A stretch of DNA of 43,589 bases, taken from positions 1-43,589 of the IMG/VR virus record IMGVR_UViG_3300033155_001274. One strand, 5' to 3'. Below the pieces are notes generated by a model. It was not told the DNA's origin. It was given only the letters and a program-made list of their open reading frames with translations, and searched no databases. Origin of the DNA: a virus. Of this stretch, positions 20,841 through 28,479 are shown one piece after another; position 1 is the stretch's first letter, and every line of letters begins with the position of its first letter. Position numbers and translations under genes: made by a program.

Positions 20841-23800
20841 ATGCCTTGGGAAAGTGGAGGAGACGGTGGAGGGGATACGGCAATTTGGGGTGGGATCACA
20901 GGAGCTCTCTCTAATCAAACTGATCTAGATACTCGTTTAAAAGTAACGGAGGAACAATATGTCTACTTCGAAATTTTCGATAGCAAAACAACAAGCACAG
21001 GAACAGTCAGCGTCCCAACAGAAAGTACAATCCTGTTTGACAGATACGCCAACGGAATTGATGCCATATGTGTCGTACTTGACAGCAATGGAAGGCCGCT
21101 TGATGAAAGCGCAAGAGAAGCGGGCGGTACGATTGTCACGGTCAGCACGTTTGATTCGAGTGGGAATTATACTCTTTCAGGGACTCCAAGCCCTGTGCCT
21201 TTTGGAATTGTTTATCAGATTAAAATACAACTCCAGTATAGTAACAATGTTCCTGAAGCTAGTGTTATAATTGCATGGCAATACGAAGGGGTTGAGATAG
21301 AGAATAATACCGCTCACATTTATCTTAATGGTAATGGGTCAATAGATGGTAGCCGTAGATTCGCAGTTAACAGCGACACTGGATATGCCACCATAGAAAA
21401 ACTAATCGATGGGTTATGGCAACCAGCAACACTCCAAACGGGTCCCAACTCTCTGTTTGTTGGTATAAATGTAGGGATAGCAGCCGCAGGGCATCATATA
21501 TTAACAGAAGATTCGGACGGCCATTTTCATTTTCACGCTCACGCTAAATTCGACGGTGAACTATCAACCAGTGATGCGAGGATAATAGACGCATATACTT
21601 ATACCGCAAGAGAAGTTCAGCAGCCGGATAATACCGGGACTTTTACAGGGACTTCAATGGATTTTATAGTCCCAGCAGCCCAGCATTCTTTGTTGGCAGC
21701 CGTTCATTTACAAACAGATACAGTAGGAGCAACAGCTCCAGTCAGGTATAGGGGTTGGCAAGGATCAGATGATACAGGGATCTTAATATTTGATCAATAT
21801 TACCCAGCGAGTAAATTCCATGCGACAATAATATCCACATCTGGATTGCTGGTAGTAGGGAAAAGATATGTCATAGATACCTATGTTGCAGGGGATGACT
21901 TTATCAATGTAGGCGCACCATCCAATACAACTGGTGTAGATTTCACAGCCACAGGGACAACCCCAACTACATGGACTAATGGAAGCACTTTAAGCCAATC
22001 AGAGATAACCCTTGAGGCTGATGGATATCTCGAGACTCTACTCGGATTGAATTATTATACGCGAATAGAGAGTACAGCAAACTTTTCAATAAAAATGGAA
22101 GCAACCAATTCCTTCCCTTGGTTGGCTGTTGATGTTTCAGCAGTACATGAAGATGATATGTTGCAGACTACTGAATGGTTAACAGGCGATACTTTTACAG
22201 AGGATCAATGGACAATCCAGAATAGGAAGATATATAAGTGCAATACAACCGGAGTACAAAATGGAACTTTTGCAAGCAATATAGCGCTTTGGGATGATAT
22301 TACAGAGATTGATGCCTTCTGGACAAGAACAGGGATTATTCTATCTCCTAAAACATCTGGTGACACTGTAGCCATTAACGGTCTTTTAGACCTAGCGAGA
22401 GTAGACGGAACAGCATTGATTAATTTCGGGTCAGGTGGATCTGATACTATAGCATTTAATGATTCTTATTCTGGTTCAAAGAGTGCATGGGTTTGGACTC
22501 AGGACAACAATGATTATATGATTCTGCTGGACGGTAATCTAGGTATAGGAACTAATGATCCAGATTCATTATTGCATGTTCAAGGGAATGTCTCTGGTGA
22601 TTCAGAGGTACATTTTCATAATGCATCAAATACCACAACAACTATAAATAGTTTAGTATTAACAAATGGCAGCAACTCAGATCAAGCAACTAAAGTCAGA
22701 ACATTTGGGCAGTTATTTACAACAGCTGGTGCATATGTTCAGGATGGCGGTGCTGTAGAAACAGGCTCGGGATTAGGTGGGGGCTTGTCCGTAATAGCCA
22801 ATTCTGGGAATGTCAGGTTATATGCTGGGGGCAATACTGATCTTGATAAGCAGATGGAGATCGAGGCTACGGGTGTAACAGTAGAGAAAGACTTGACAGT
22901 TGATACAACAACATTAAAAGTTGATTCAACTAATAAAAGGGTCGGGGTTGGGACATCAACGCCGTCTGTTGAACTGGATGTAGTTGGTGATATTAATGCA
23001 TCTGGGAGCGTATACCAACCAACATATGGCGACACTGAAAACCAGATATGGAATATACCGTTTAATCTTCATGGTTCAGCTATAACACAAAAAGGGCGTG
23101 ATCAATACGGACTAAGCTTAATAACTCATGGAACCCCTATTACAGGAGCTACCACGGGGGCTTTTGGTTCAGGTGTAGATTTCAACGGCTCGGATGCTAG
23201 TTACTCAGCCCCTATGGCTAATGCTCCAAGCGGTGCTGAACCTTGGACATTTGAACTATGGATAAAAACAGACTCTTTATCACAGTCTAATATCTGGGTA
23301 TACTTTTTAGGGTCGAATGTAACTGACAGAGGATATCTATTATCAATAAATAATACTGACTTAATTATAGGGGCTTACGGTAATACTGATACAATCGCTG
23401 GTGCAATAGCATCAACAAGTCTTTGGTATCAGATACAAACCTCATATGACGGTACAGATTTAAAATCATATCTAAATGGTGCTTTAGTAGCAACTAAAAC
23501 TGTTACACTTAATATCTTAGCTAACAATATGTTATTTGCTGAAGATTTAAGCTCTAATTTTTATGATGGGAAAGTATCTAATTTCAAGCTATACGATAGG
23601 GCTCTATCTGAACAGGAATTAAGAACACATTATTTAAGGGATTCTCAAGGGTCAATGATTAAAGGTAATTCAGTTAAGATTGTAGACTTGCAGAATAATA
23701 CTAACCTTGAAGTACTTAGAAACTCAAATGATGCAGAATTACATTTAAATACGCCTGCTTCTGGTGGTTCAACGAAGTTATTCTTTAATGATGAGTCCGG

Positions 23801-24929
23801 TGTAAATAAAGCCGAGTTAGAATATAGAGATGATACAGGGAACTTTGAAATAGTAGCCGTAAACAATGCTTTATTCAGAGGTGCTACTGGTGCCACTTTT
23901 ACAGGGGGATCAGGGGAAGCTAACTTGAACGGTTTAAATGTTAAGATAGAATCTAGTGGTGGTACTATAGACCTAGAGACAACTAGCGCGGATATTATAT
24001 TAAACCCTACTGGTATAGCTGGAACAACTGGTGTTTTATTTCCAACTCTTACAGCAAGTCAGGCGTTATATTTAGATTCAAACAAAAGAGCAACTAATAC
24101 AGCCCCAACATCATTAACAACTCAGGCAACTTATACATTAAATGATGGGACTAATGATAGATTCGGATATGATGCAACTAAAACATTTTTACAAGATGAA
24201 TTATCAGTAAATCCAGCTCGGTTAGTATTGGCAAATGGGACTATAGGTTTTACGGATGGGGTTAATTCAAGATTTGATATTACCCCTTCTAATACACAAC
24301 TAAGATCTCCTGATGTATCAAATTCCCTAGCTGTAACTAATGACGCAGTAACGAGCACAAAAGAAATAATAACCGATGAATCTATTGCTATAAAAGAGAT
24401 TACAACTCCTACGGCTGTTTCTGGGTACGGGAGAATATACACAAAAACAGATAATGAGTTATATTTTCAAACAGGGGGGGGGGCTGAATTAGTCATAACA
24501 AAAGAATTCGGATGTATGTATGTTTCAACCCCAGCAGAAACTACAATTACAACTATTAACACTCCGGTTCTTATGTCCGGGACGACAACAGAGGTTACAA
24601 GCTCAGACCATGTCGCGGTTTCATCTGCTGGGAGAATCACATATACCGGAGCTAAAACCAGATGCTTTAAGGTAGATGCTGCGGTGACAATGACCACCGC
24701 TGGAAACAACAAATTAGTGTCATTTTATATAGCCAGAAACGGAACCCCATTAACTCCGTCTAGACAACAGCGGTTTGTTTCTACTGGAGCAGATGTCGGG
24801 AATATGGCTTTAACCTGTATGCCTCAATTGGCAACCAATGACTATATAGAAATATACGTTGAAAACAATACTGACAACACCAATGTTACAGGGGAGTTTA
24901 TGAACGCTAATATCATGAGCATAGACTAA
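20841..24929 (+). CDS. Large fibre protein (1362 aa) with LamG domain and poly-G tract
   Basis: The N-terminus has WGGITGALSNQTDLDTRL, a motif found at the base of phage fibres. A long beta-rich shaft includes fibre signatures IGTNDPDSLLHVQGN and VGVGTSTPSVELDVVGD. Residues about 770-935 (WTFELWIKTDSL...WYQIQTSYDGTDLKSYLNG) form a LamG domain. The last 120 residues resemble a C1q/TNF-like trimeric knob. No S74 chaperone is visible. It lies between capsid and connector genes, so it may be a head fibre rather than a tail fibre. A run of ten G at codons 1212-1215 makes it prone to slippage. Confidence 0.75.
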   Translation: MPWESGGDGGGDTAIWGGITGALSNQTDLDTRLKVTEEQYVYFEIFDSKTTSTGTVSVPTESTILFDRYANGIDAICVVLDSNGRPLDESAREAGGTIVTVSTFDSSGNYTLSGTPSPVPFGIVYQIKIQLQYSNNVPEASVIIAWQYEGVEIENNTAHIYLNGNGSIDGSRRFAVNSDTGYATIEKLIDGLWQPATLQTGPNSLFVGINVGIAAAGHHILTEDSDGHFHFHAHAKFDGELSTSDARIIDAYTYTAREVQQPDNTGTFTGTSMDFIVPAAQHSLLAAVHLQTDTVGATAPVRYRGWQGSDDTGILIFDQYYPASKFHATIISTSGLLVVGKRYVIDTYVAGDDFINVGAPSNTTGVDFTATGTTPTTWTNGSTLSQSEITLEADGYLETLLGLNYYTRIESTANFSIKMEATNSFPWLAVDVSAVHEDDMLQTTEWLTGDTFTEDQWTIQNRKIYKCNTTGVQNGTFASNIALWDDITEIDAFWTRTGIILSPKTSGDTVAINGLLDLARVDGTALINFGSGGSDTIAFNDSYSGSKSAWVWTQDNNDYMILLDGNLGIGTNDPDSLLHVQGNVSGDSEVHFHNASNTTTTINSLVLTNGSNSDQATKVRTFGQLFTTAGAYVQDGGAVETGSGLGGGLSVIANSGNVRLYAGGNTDLDKQMEIEATGVTVEKDLTVDTTTLKVDSTNKRVGVGTSTPSVELDVVGDINASGSVYQPTYGDTENQIWNIPFNLHGSAITQKGRDQYGLSLITHGTPITGATTGAFGSGVDFNGSDASYSAPMANAPSGAEPWTFELWIKTDSLSQSNIWVYFLGSNVTDRGYLLSINNTDLIIGAYGNTDTIAGAIASTSLWYQIQTSYDGTDLKSYLNGALVATKTVTLNILANNMLFAEDLSSNFYDGKVSNFKLYDRALSEQELRTHYLRDSQGSMIKGNSVKIVDLQNNTNLEVLRNSNDAELHLNTPASGGSTKLFFNDESGVNKAELEYRDDTGNFEIVAVNNALFRGATGATFTGGSGEANLNGLNVKIESSGGTIDLETTSADIILNPTGIAGTTGVLFPTLTASQALYLDSNKRATNTAPTSLTTQATYTLNDGTNDRFGYDATKTFLQDELSVNPARLVLANGTIGFTDGVNSRFDITPSNTQLRSPDVSNSLAVTNDAVTSTKEIITDESIAIKEITTPTAVSGYGRIYTKTDNELYFQTGGGAELVITKEFGCMYVSTPAETTITTINTPVLMSGTTTEVTSSDHVAVSSAGRITYTGAKTRCFKVDAAVTMTTAGNNKLVSFYIARNGTPLTPSRQQRFVSTGADVGNMALTCMPQLATNDYIEIYVENNTDNTNVTGEFMNANIMSID
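24474..24483 (+). repeat. Homopolymer of ten G inside the fibre gene
   Basis: Encodes GGG plus the first base of the next codon. Eleven G would give TGA at once, and nine G would give TAG two codons after the tract. Either change removes the last 148 residues or so. Confidence 0.8.
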
Positions 24930-24943
24930 AGGGAGAAACATAA

Positions 24944-25267
24944 ATGGCTAAAACGTTAAAAGACGGTGAAACGTATACAGACAACAATGGGGATGTTTGG
25001 AGTGAGGCAGTTTTACATGTAGATTACACTTACGAAGATTGGTTAACTCAGATAATGACTATGACAGTCTGTATCTATAAAGATACCGCTGCGAGGGCTG
25101 CCGGGTATGCGCCATTAAAAAGAAATATCGCTGTTTCTAAAGCTGCGTTCTTGGAAAACTTCACATTGACAGAAGCAATTTCAACACTTAAAAGCCAGTG
25201 TGAAACATATGCCCTAACGCTTATTGATCCTGTTACGGGTAATTTATATAGTGATCTATTTGAATAA
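24944..25267 (+). CDS. Hypothetical 107-residue protein between fibre and connector
   Basis: Behind GGGAG. MAKTLKDGETYTDNNGDVWSEAVLHVDYTYEDW and AAFLENFTLTEAISTLKSQCETYAL give a beta N-terminus and helical C-terminus. I recognise no family. It may be a chaperone or tip partner of the fibre gene directly upstream; that is inferred only from position. Confidence 0.5.
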   Translation: MAKTLKDGETYTDNNGDVWSEAVLHVDYTYEDWLTQIMTMTVCIYKDTAARAAGYAPLKRNIAVSKAAFLENFTLTEAISTLKSQCETYALTLIDPVTGNLYSDLFE

Positions 25268-25287
25268 TCACCAAATAAGGGGAACAA

Positions 25288-25956
25288 GTGAAAGTAATAA
25301 CATTAGCTAAAACAAAAGAACTTTTAGGTATTGGGGATACCGCTCAAGACGCAGCCATTACCGCCAAAATCCCTTATATAGATTCTAAGGTCAAGCAGAT
25401 AACAAACAATAGATACAACCTAATGATATACGGAGATATGACACTAGATTCTCTATATATGTCGGTTTATAGCATACTAGCCAGTGATGGCACTAGATTT
25501 GAATATAAAACAGGGAAAAGGCGCTGGTATGTATCCGGGATAAATAACCCCTACTGGCTTGATGATATCGGCGATTATCTAGAAACAGGGCAACTGCTAG
25601 AAGGGACAGGGATACAAGACGACACTTATATAGATGATATTATCTACAATGGTGGCTCATATGTAGCCGACAGCGTAACCAACGCAGTCCCGGTTATTAA
25701 AATGTCTGCTACAGCAACAGCGACAGCCTCGGAGCAACAGGTATTTCTAGGTATAAATATAGCTTATCAGGACATTATAGCAAAAGGTATCCAATACTTG
25801 ATAAATGGGACAAGTACCGCTATCCCCGGCGCTTTGCTTAAATCGGAGTCAATAGGTACATATAGCTATACCAACGCTGATACAAAAATAAATACTACAT
25901 ACGGGATGCCTCAATGGTTTGTCGATTCATTCCCTAGAACGGCGAGTGGCCACTGA
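25288..25956 (+). CDS. Head-tail connector / adaptor protein
   Basis: 222 residues from GTG behind AAGGGG. The helical start ITLAKTKELLGIGDTAQDAAITAKIPYIDSKVKQITNNRY (over residues 3-45) is the hallmark of gp6/gp15-type head-tail adaptors. A beta insert of about 100 residues follows, and the end is again helical (IIAKGIQYLI). The insert makes it longer than most adaptors. It joins portal and stopper in the neck. The end overlaps the next ATG. Confidence 0.7.
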   Translation: MKVITLAKTKELLGIGDTAQDAAITAKIPYIDSKVKQITNNRYNLMIYGDMTLDSLYMSVYSILASDGTRFEYKTGKRRWYVSGINNPYWLDDIGDYLETGQLLEGTGIQDDTYIDDIIYNGGSYVADSVTNAVPVIKMSATATATASEQQVFLGINIAYQDIIAKGIQYLINGTSTAIPGALLKSESIGTYSYTNADTKINTTYGMPQWFVDSFPRTASGH

Positions 25957-26300
25957 TGATAACAGATTATTATTTTACCATAGGGGTATATAGAGAGGTT
26001 GAATATGTTAACTCGTGGGGCGAGACTGTTAAACAGGGAAATTGGCAACTTGACCATGAGATAGAAGGGTTTTTACAGGCTAGATCCGGGGGTTACACAC
26101 AAGCAAACCAAGCGAATAGCCCATTATCTTCTCATGTGTTATATTGTGATCCTGGGGTCGATGTTTTAGAGAAAGATAGAATACTAGTTGATGGCCTAGC
26201 TTATAGGCTTGATTTTGTCCAACCAGCAAGGGGAATTTCTGGGGTGCTACATCATCAAGAAATACCATCGGAATATTTAAATGACATTGAACTGCCCTAA
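25956..26300 (+). CDS. Head closure (stopper) protein
   Basis: 114 residues, start overlapping the adaptor stop. YREVEYVNSWGETVKQGNWQLDHEIEGFLQ and YCDPGVDVLEKDRILVDGLAYRLDFV are characteristic of the SPP1 gp16/head-closure fold: a small barrel with a variable loop. It closes the portal channel after packaging. Position in the neck cluster agrees. Confidence 0.7.
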   Translation: MITDYYFTIGVYREVEYVNSWGETVKQGNWQLDHEIEGFLQARSGGYTQANQANSPLSSHVLYCDPGVDVLEKDRILVDGLAYRLDFVQPARGISGVLHHQEIPSEYLNDIELP

Positions 26301-26577
26301 ATGCAAAGGAGAGTTAATAGATGTCACTTGCTTAAGTGATGTCCAGGGGATGTATATATGCAGTTCATGTTTAGAATCAATAAGGGGTGATGATGTTATC
26401 AATGAGAGTGACAAGAAGACAACTACACGACCCCATAGAGGGGATAATCAAAGGTTCAGAGGTAGGGCTAGAAAGCTTTTTAACAGCATTAGAAGCGCAA
26501 TCAAAAGCGCTTTCCCCTGTAGACACTGGCCTATTAAGAGGAAGCATAACAAAGACAGTAAGAGGTCTAAAAGGTAG
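26281..26577 (+). CDS. Zinc-ribbon protein overprinted on the next gene
   Basis: ATG 26281 lies in the end of the stopper gene. The first 35 residues LNCPKCKGELIDV...MYICSSCLESI form a clear C-x2-C...C-x2-C ribbon. The frame stays open for 190 nt into the neck gene at 26393 and there encodes a strongly basic tail (RFRGRARKLF, KRKHNKDSKRSKR). The ribosome site is weak. It is either a real overlapping gene or a short protein whose tail is accidental. Confidence 0.45.
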   Translation: MTLNCPKCKGELIDVTCLSDVQGMYICSSCLESIRGDDVINESDKKTTTRPHRGDNQRFRGRARKLFNSIRSAIKSAFPCRHWPIKRKHNKDSKRSKR

Positions 26578-26734
26578 AGTGTACACAACCACTCGATATG
26601 CGATATATCAGGAAGAGGGGAACAGGGCAGCGAACCAAGGGAAGGGATTCTTTAAACCTTCTGTCGCTTTACTGATAAATAGGATATCAACTATTTTCGG
26701 TAGGGCTATAAGAGCAGAGATAAGGCGGAGTTAA
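26393..26734 (+). CDS. Neck protein, HK97 gp10 family
   Basis: 113 residues. I chose ATG 26393, 5 nt after AAGGGG; 26390 and 26402 are possible. FLTALEAQSKALSPVDTGLLRGSI is the diagnostic motif of the HK97 gp10-like family, followed by RYAIYQEEGNRAANQGKGFFKPSV. These proteins act at tail completion or head-tail joining. Overlaps the next gene by one base and the upstream zinc-ribbon frame by 185 nt. Confidence 0.8.
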   Translation: MLSMRVTRRQLHDPIEGIIKGSEVGLESFLTALEAQSKALSPVDTGLLRGSITKTVRGLKGRVYTTTRYAIYQEEGNRAANQGKGFFKPSVALLINRISTIFGRAIRAEIRRS

Positions 26735-27126
26735 TGGCAACAGTAAACCAAATAGTAAGTGCATTTTTAAAGTCAGACTCAGACATGGCATCGGCTTTTA
26801 ATGGTGTCTTTTATCTAATCAATGATAATGAAGTAAAAGCTTCATATGCTACTTATTACATGATAGATGATCCCCAAGATAAAACGTTACTTTGCCCTAC
26901 CAACCAGGGACAGGCACGATTTGCTTGTGATGTATTTGCAGAAATATATGATGACGGAGTAGACAAAAGACAGATCTATATGGACGTAATGAAAAAACTA
27001 GAAGCTACCACAACTAGTGGATTAAATATATGGTCGGTTGAGAATATCAATGTATCTGATAGATCAACCAGAGTGAATGGATTGTTTATGTTTTCTTTTG
27101 AATCAATATTGAAGTGGGAGAATTAG
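26734..27126 (+). CDS. Tail terminator / tail completion protein
   Basis: 130 residues, start within the stop of the gp10-like gene. A helical start (NQIVSAFLKSDSDMASAFNG) and beta middle with DPQDKTLLCPTNQGQARFACDVFAEIYDDG and the end VNGLFMFSFESILKWE fit the gp17/gpU-like fold that caps the tail tube. Assignment comes from place (between gp10-like and tail tube genes) more than motifs. Confidence 0.6.
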   Translation: MATVNQIVSAFLKSDSDMASAFNGVFYLINDNEVKASYATYYMIDDPQDKTLLCPTNQGQARFACDVFAEIYDDGVDKRQIYMDVMKKLEATTTSGLNIWSVENINVSDRSTRVNGLFMFSFESILKWEN

Positions 27127-27152
27127 ACATAAACAAATGTTTAGTGTATAAT
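27124..27152 (+). promoter_or_regulatory. Promoter for the tail tube gene
   Basis: TAGACA (27124-27129), 17-nt spacer and TATAAT (27147-27152). The -35 overlaps the upstream TAG stop. The context TAGTGTATAATAAA is shared with the promoter at 8176-8204. Confidence 0.6.
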
Positions 27153-27165
27153 AAATAATAACAAG

Positions 27166-27178
27166 CCTCCTCTGGAGG
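27166..27178 (+). promoter_or_regulatory. Short hairpin before the tail tube ribosome site
   Basis: CCTCC-TCT-GGAGG forms a tight stem just 3 nt upstream of a second GGAGG, the actual ribosome site. The CCTCC arm could pair with either GGAGG, so this may set the translation rate of the tube protein. Confidence 0.4.
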
Positions 27179-27192
27179 TATGGAGGATTAAG

Positions 27193-27852
27193 ATGGCTAG
27201 AACTAAACTTGTCGGAGATTATGGGAAATTAGCAAAAGGTGTCCTTGGGACGGAAGTTGTAGCAGCGGCAACTCTAGTGGCAGATACATGGTATATACCA
27301 ACCGGGATAGATGCATCCACAGCGATGCCTACAGGTGTTACTTTGAAATATATGTTTATGGCAGACGGGACAGAGACTTTATCGGGAGACGATAAAGCAA
27401 AGCCTGTAACATTCACAGATCTTTGTGATATTCAAAGTTGGTCTATGGATTTCTCAAAAGATGAGATTGAAGTTACAACACTATGCTCAACAGATAAAGA
27501 GTATTTAAGTGGTAGAAGTGATATTTCCGGATCTGTTGAAGGGGTTTATACAATTGGAACTACAGATACAGACGGTGGATTTATAAACGCTTTTGTAGAT
27601 ATTGTTAGACAGGCAGACGCAGGTGGAACAATTACAATAGATACAATAGACGACAGCCCAATTTATCTACAGCTATACAAGCAGAAAGACGGATCAAGCG
27701 GGGAAACACAGCAGTTTTATTTAATACCTTCTATTGTAACAGCAACTACGGACGGTGTTTCATCTGGGGCACAGCAGTCTTTCAGCGGAACTTTCAAACC
27801 AACACCAGACAGTGAAGTAAACAGACAGCTTGTATCTATAAAATACACATAA
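27193..27852 (+). CDS. Major tail (tube) protein
   Basis: 219 residues behind GGAGGATTAAG. The order of strands FTDLCDIQSWSMDFSKDEIEVTTLCSTDKEYLSGRSDISGSVEG (residues 75-120) and IDDSPIYLQLYKQKDG, QQSFSGTFKPTPDSEV is that of siphovirus tail tube proteins (gpV-like). It has its own promoter, as expected for a protein needed in many copies. The chaperone pair and tape measure follow. Confidence 0.85.
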   Translation: MARTKLVGDYGKLAKGVLGTEVVAAATLVADTWYIPTGIDASTAMPTGVTLKYMFMADGTETLSGDDKAKPVTFTDLCDIQSWSMDFSKDEIEVTTLCSTDKEYLSGRSDISGSVEGVYTIGTTDTDGGFINAFVDIVRQADAGGTITIDTIDDSPIYLQLYKQKDGSSGETQQFYLIPSIVTATTDGVSSGAQQSFSGTFKPTPDSEVNRQLVSIKYT

Positions 27853-27870
27853 AAAGGATAGGATCGAACA

Positions 27871-28185
27871 ATGAATGTAATTTTAAAAGAAGGGTTTACA
27901 TATACCCCAAAGTGGAACGGTAACAAAAAGAGAGAAAAAGAAGATCAAATAACGGTAGAATTTGAGTTTTTGGCAGGTTCAGACTTTTCTCTTGCTTTAG
28001 ATGAAGAGAATAAGTTTAATTATCTTAAAAATTGGTTACTTAGCTGTAAGAAGGTAAATAATTTAAGTGTCAATGATTCCGCTGTAACACCAGAGGGTAT
28101 TTTCTCTATTAAAGGGTTAGCAGAATTATTTTCTGAATGTAGAAATGCATACGATAAAGAGACGGCAGTCTGTAAAAAAAAATAA
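27871..28185 (+). CDS. Tail assembly chaperone G
   Basis: 104 residues behind AAAGGATAGG. A beta start (MNVILKEGFTYTPKWNG) and a helical C-terminal part (GIFSIKGLAELFSECRNAYDKETAV) fit the gpG-like chaperone, which coats the tape measure protein during tail assembly. The frame ends KKK-stop on a run of nine A, where ribosomes can slip to make the longer G-T protein. Confidence 0.75.
   Translation: MNVILKEGFTYTPKWNGNKKREKEDQITVEFEFLAGSDFSLALDEENKFNYLKNWLLSCKKVNNLSVNDSAVTPEGIFSIKGLAELFSECRNAYDKETAVCKKK
28174..28182 (+). promoter_or_regulatory. Slippery A9 site for -1 frameshift
   Basis: Codons AAA AAA AAA TAA. A one-base backward slip reads ATA ATA ATA GGT and continues open to the stop at 28478. 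It lies exactly where lambda-like phages frameshift between chaperones G and T. Confidence 0.75.
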
Positions 28186-28478
28186 TAATAGGTCTTTGGC
28201 TCTATTGCAATAATGAGCAATCCAAACTTGCTGGATTACCAAAAGAAGCAATGGAGCAAACCATATTTGTTGGTAAAAAAGAGAGTCCAAAAGCTTTTAT
28301 TAAAAGGTCAGAGATAAAAGACTATTTGGATGATGAGTTTTACAGGATGTTAAATGTTTGGGAAAAGTTTAATATGGGGTTTGGTTTACCACTGTCTAAA
28401 AGTTGGGCAGACCACCCCAACTTTTTAATAGAGATTATAGAAACGTTCGAGAAAGAATATAGATATATAAAGGGATGA
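28182..28478 (+). CDS. Tail assembly chaperone T part (made as G-T fusion)
   Basis: This frame is entered from the G gene by the -1 slip at 28182 and adds about 98 residues: IIIGLWLYCNNEQSKLAGLPKEAME...FIKRSEIKDYLDDEFYRML...EKEYRYIKG. An internal ATG at 28251 would give a 75-residue protein but has no ribosome site. The frame has no start of its own elsewhere. The T domain recruits tail tube protein to the tape measure. The tape measure gene begins 2 nt after its stop. Confidence 0.75.
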   Translation: MIIGLWLYCNNEQSKLAGLPKEAMEQTIFVGKKESPKAFIKRSEIKDYLDDEFYRMLNVWEKFNMGFGLPLSKSWADHPNFLIEIIETFEKEYRYIKG

Positions 28479-28479
28479 T

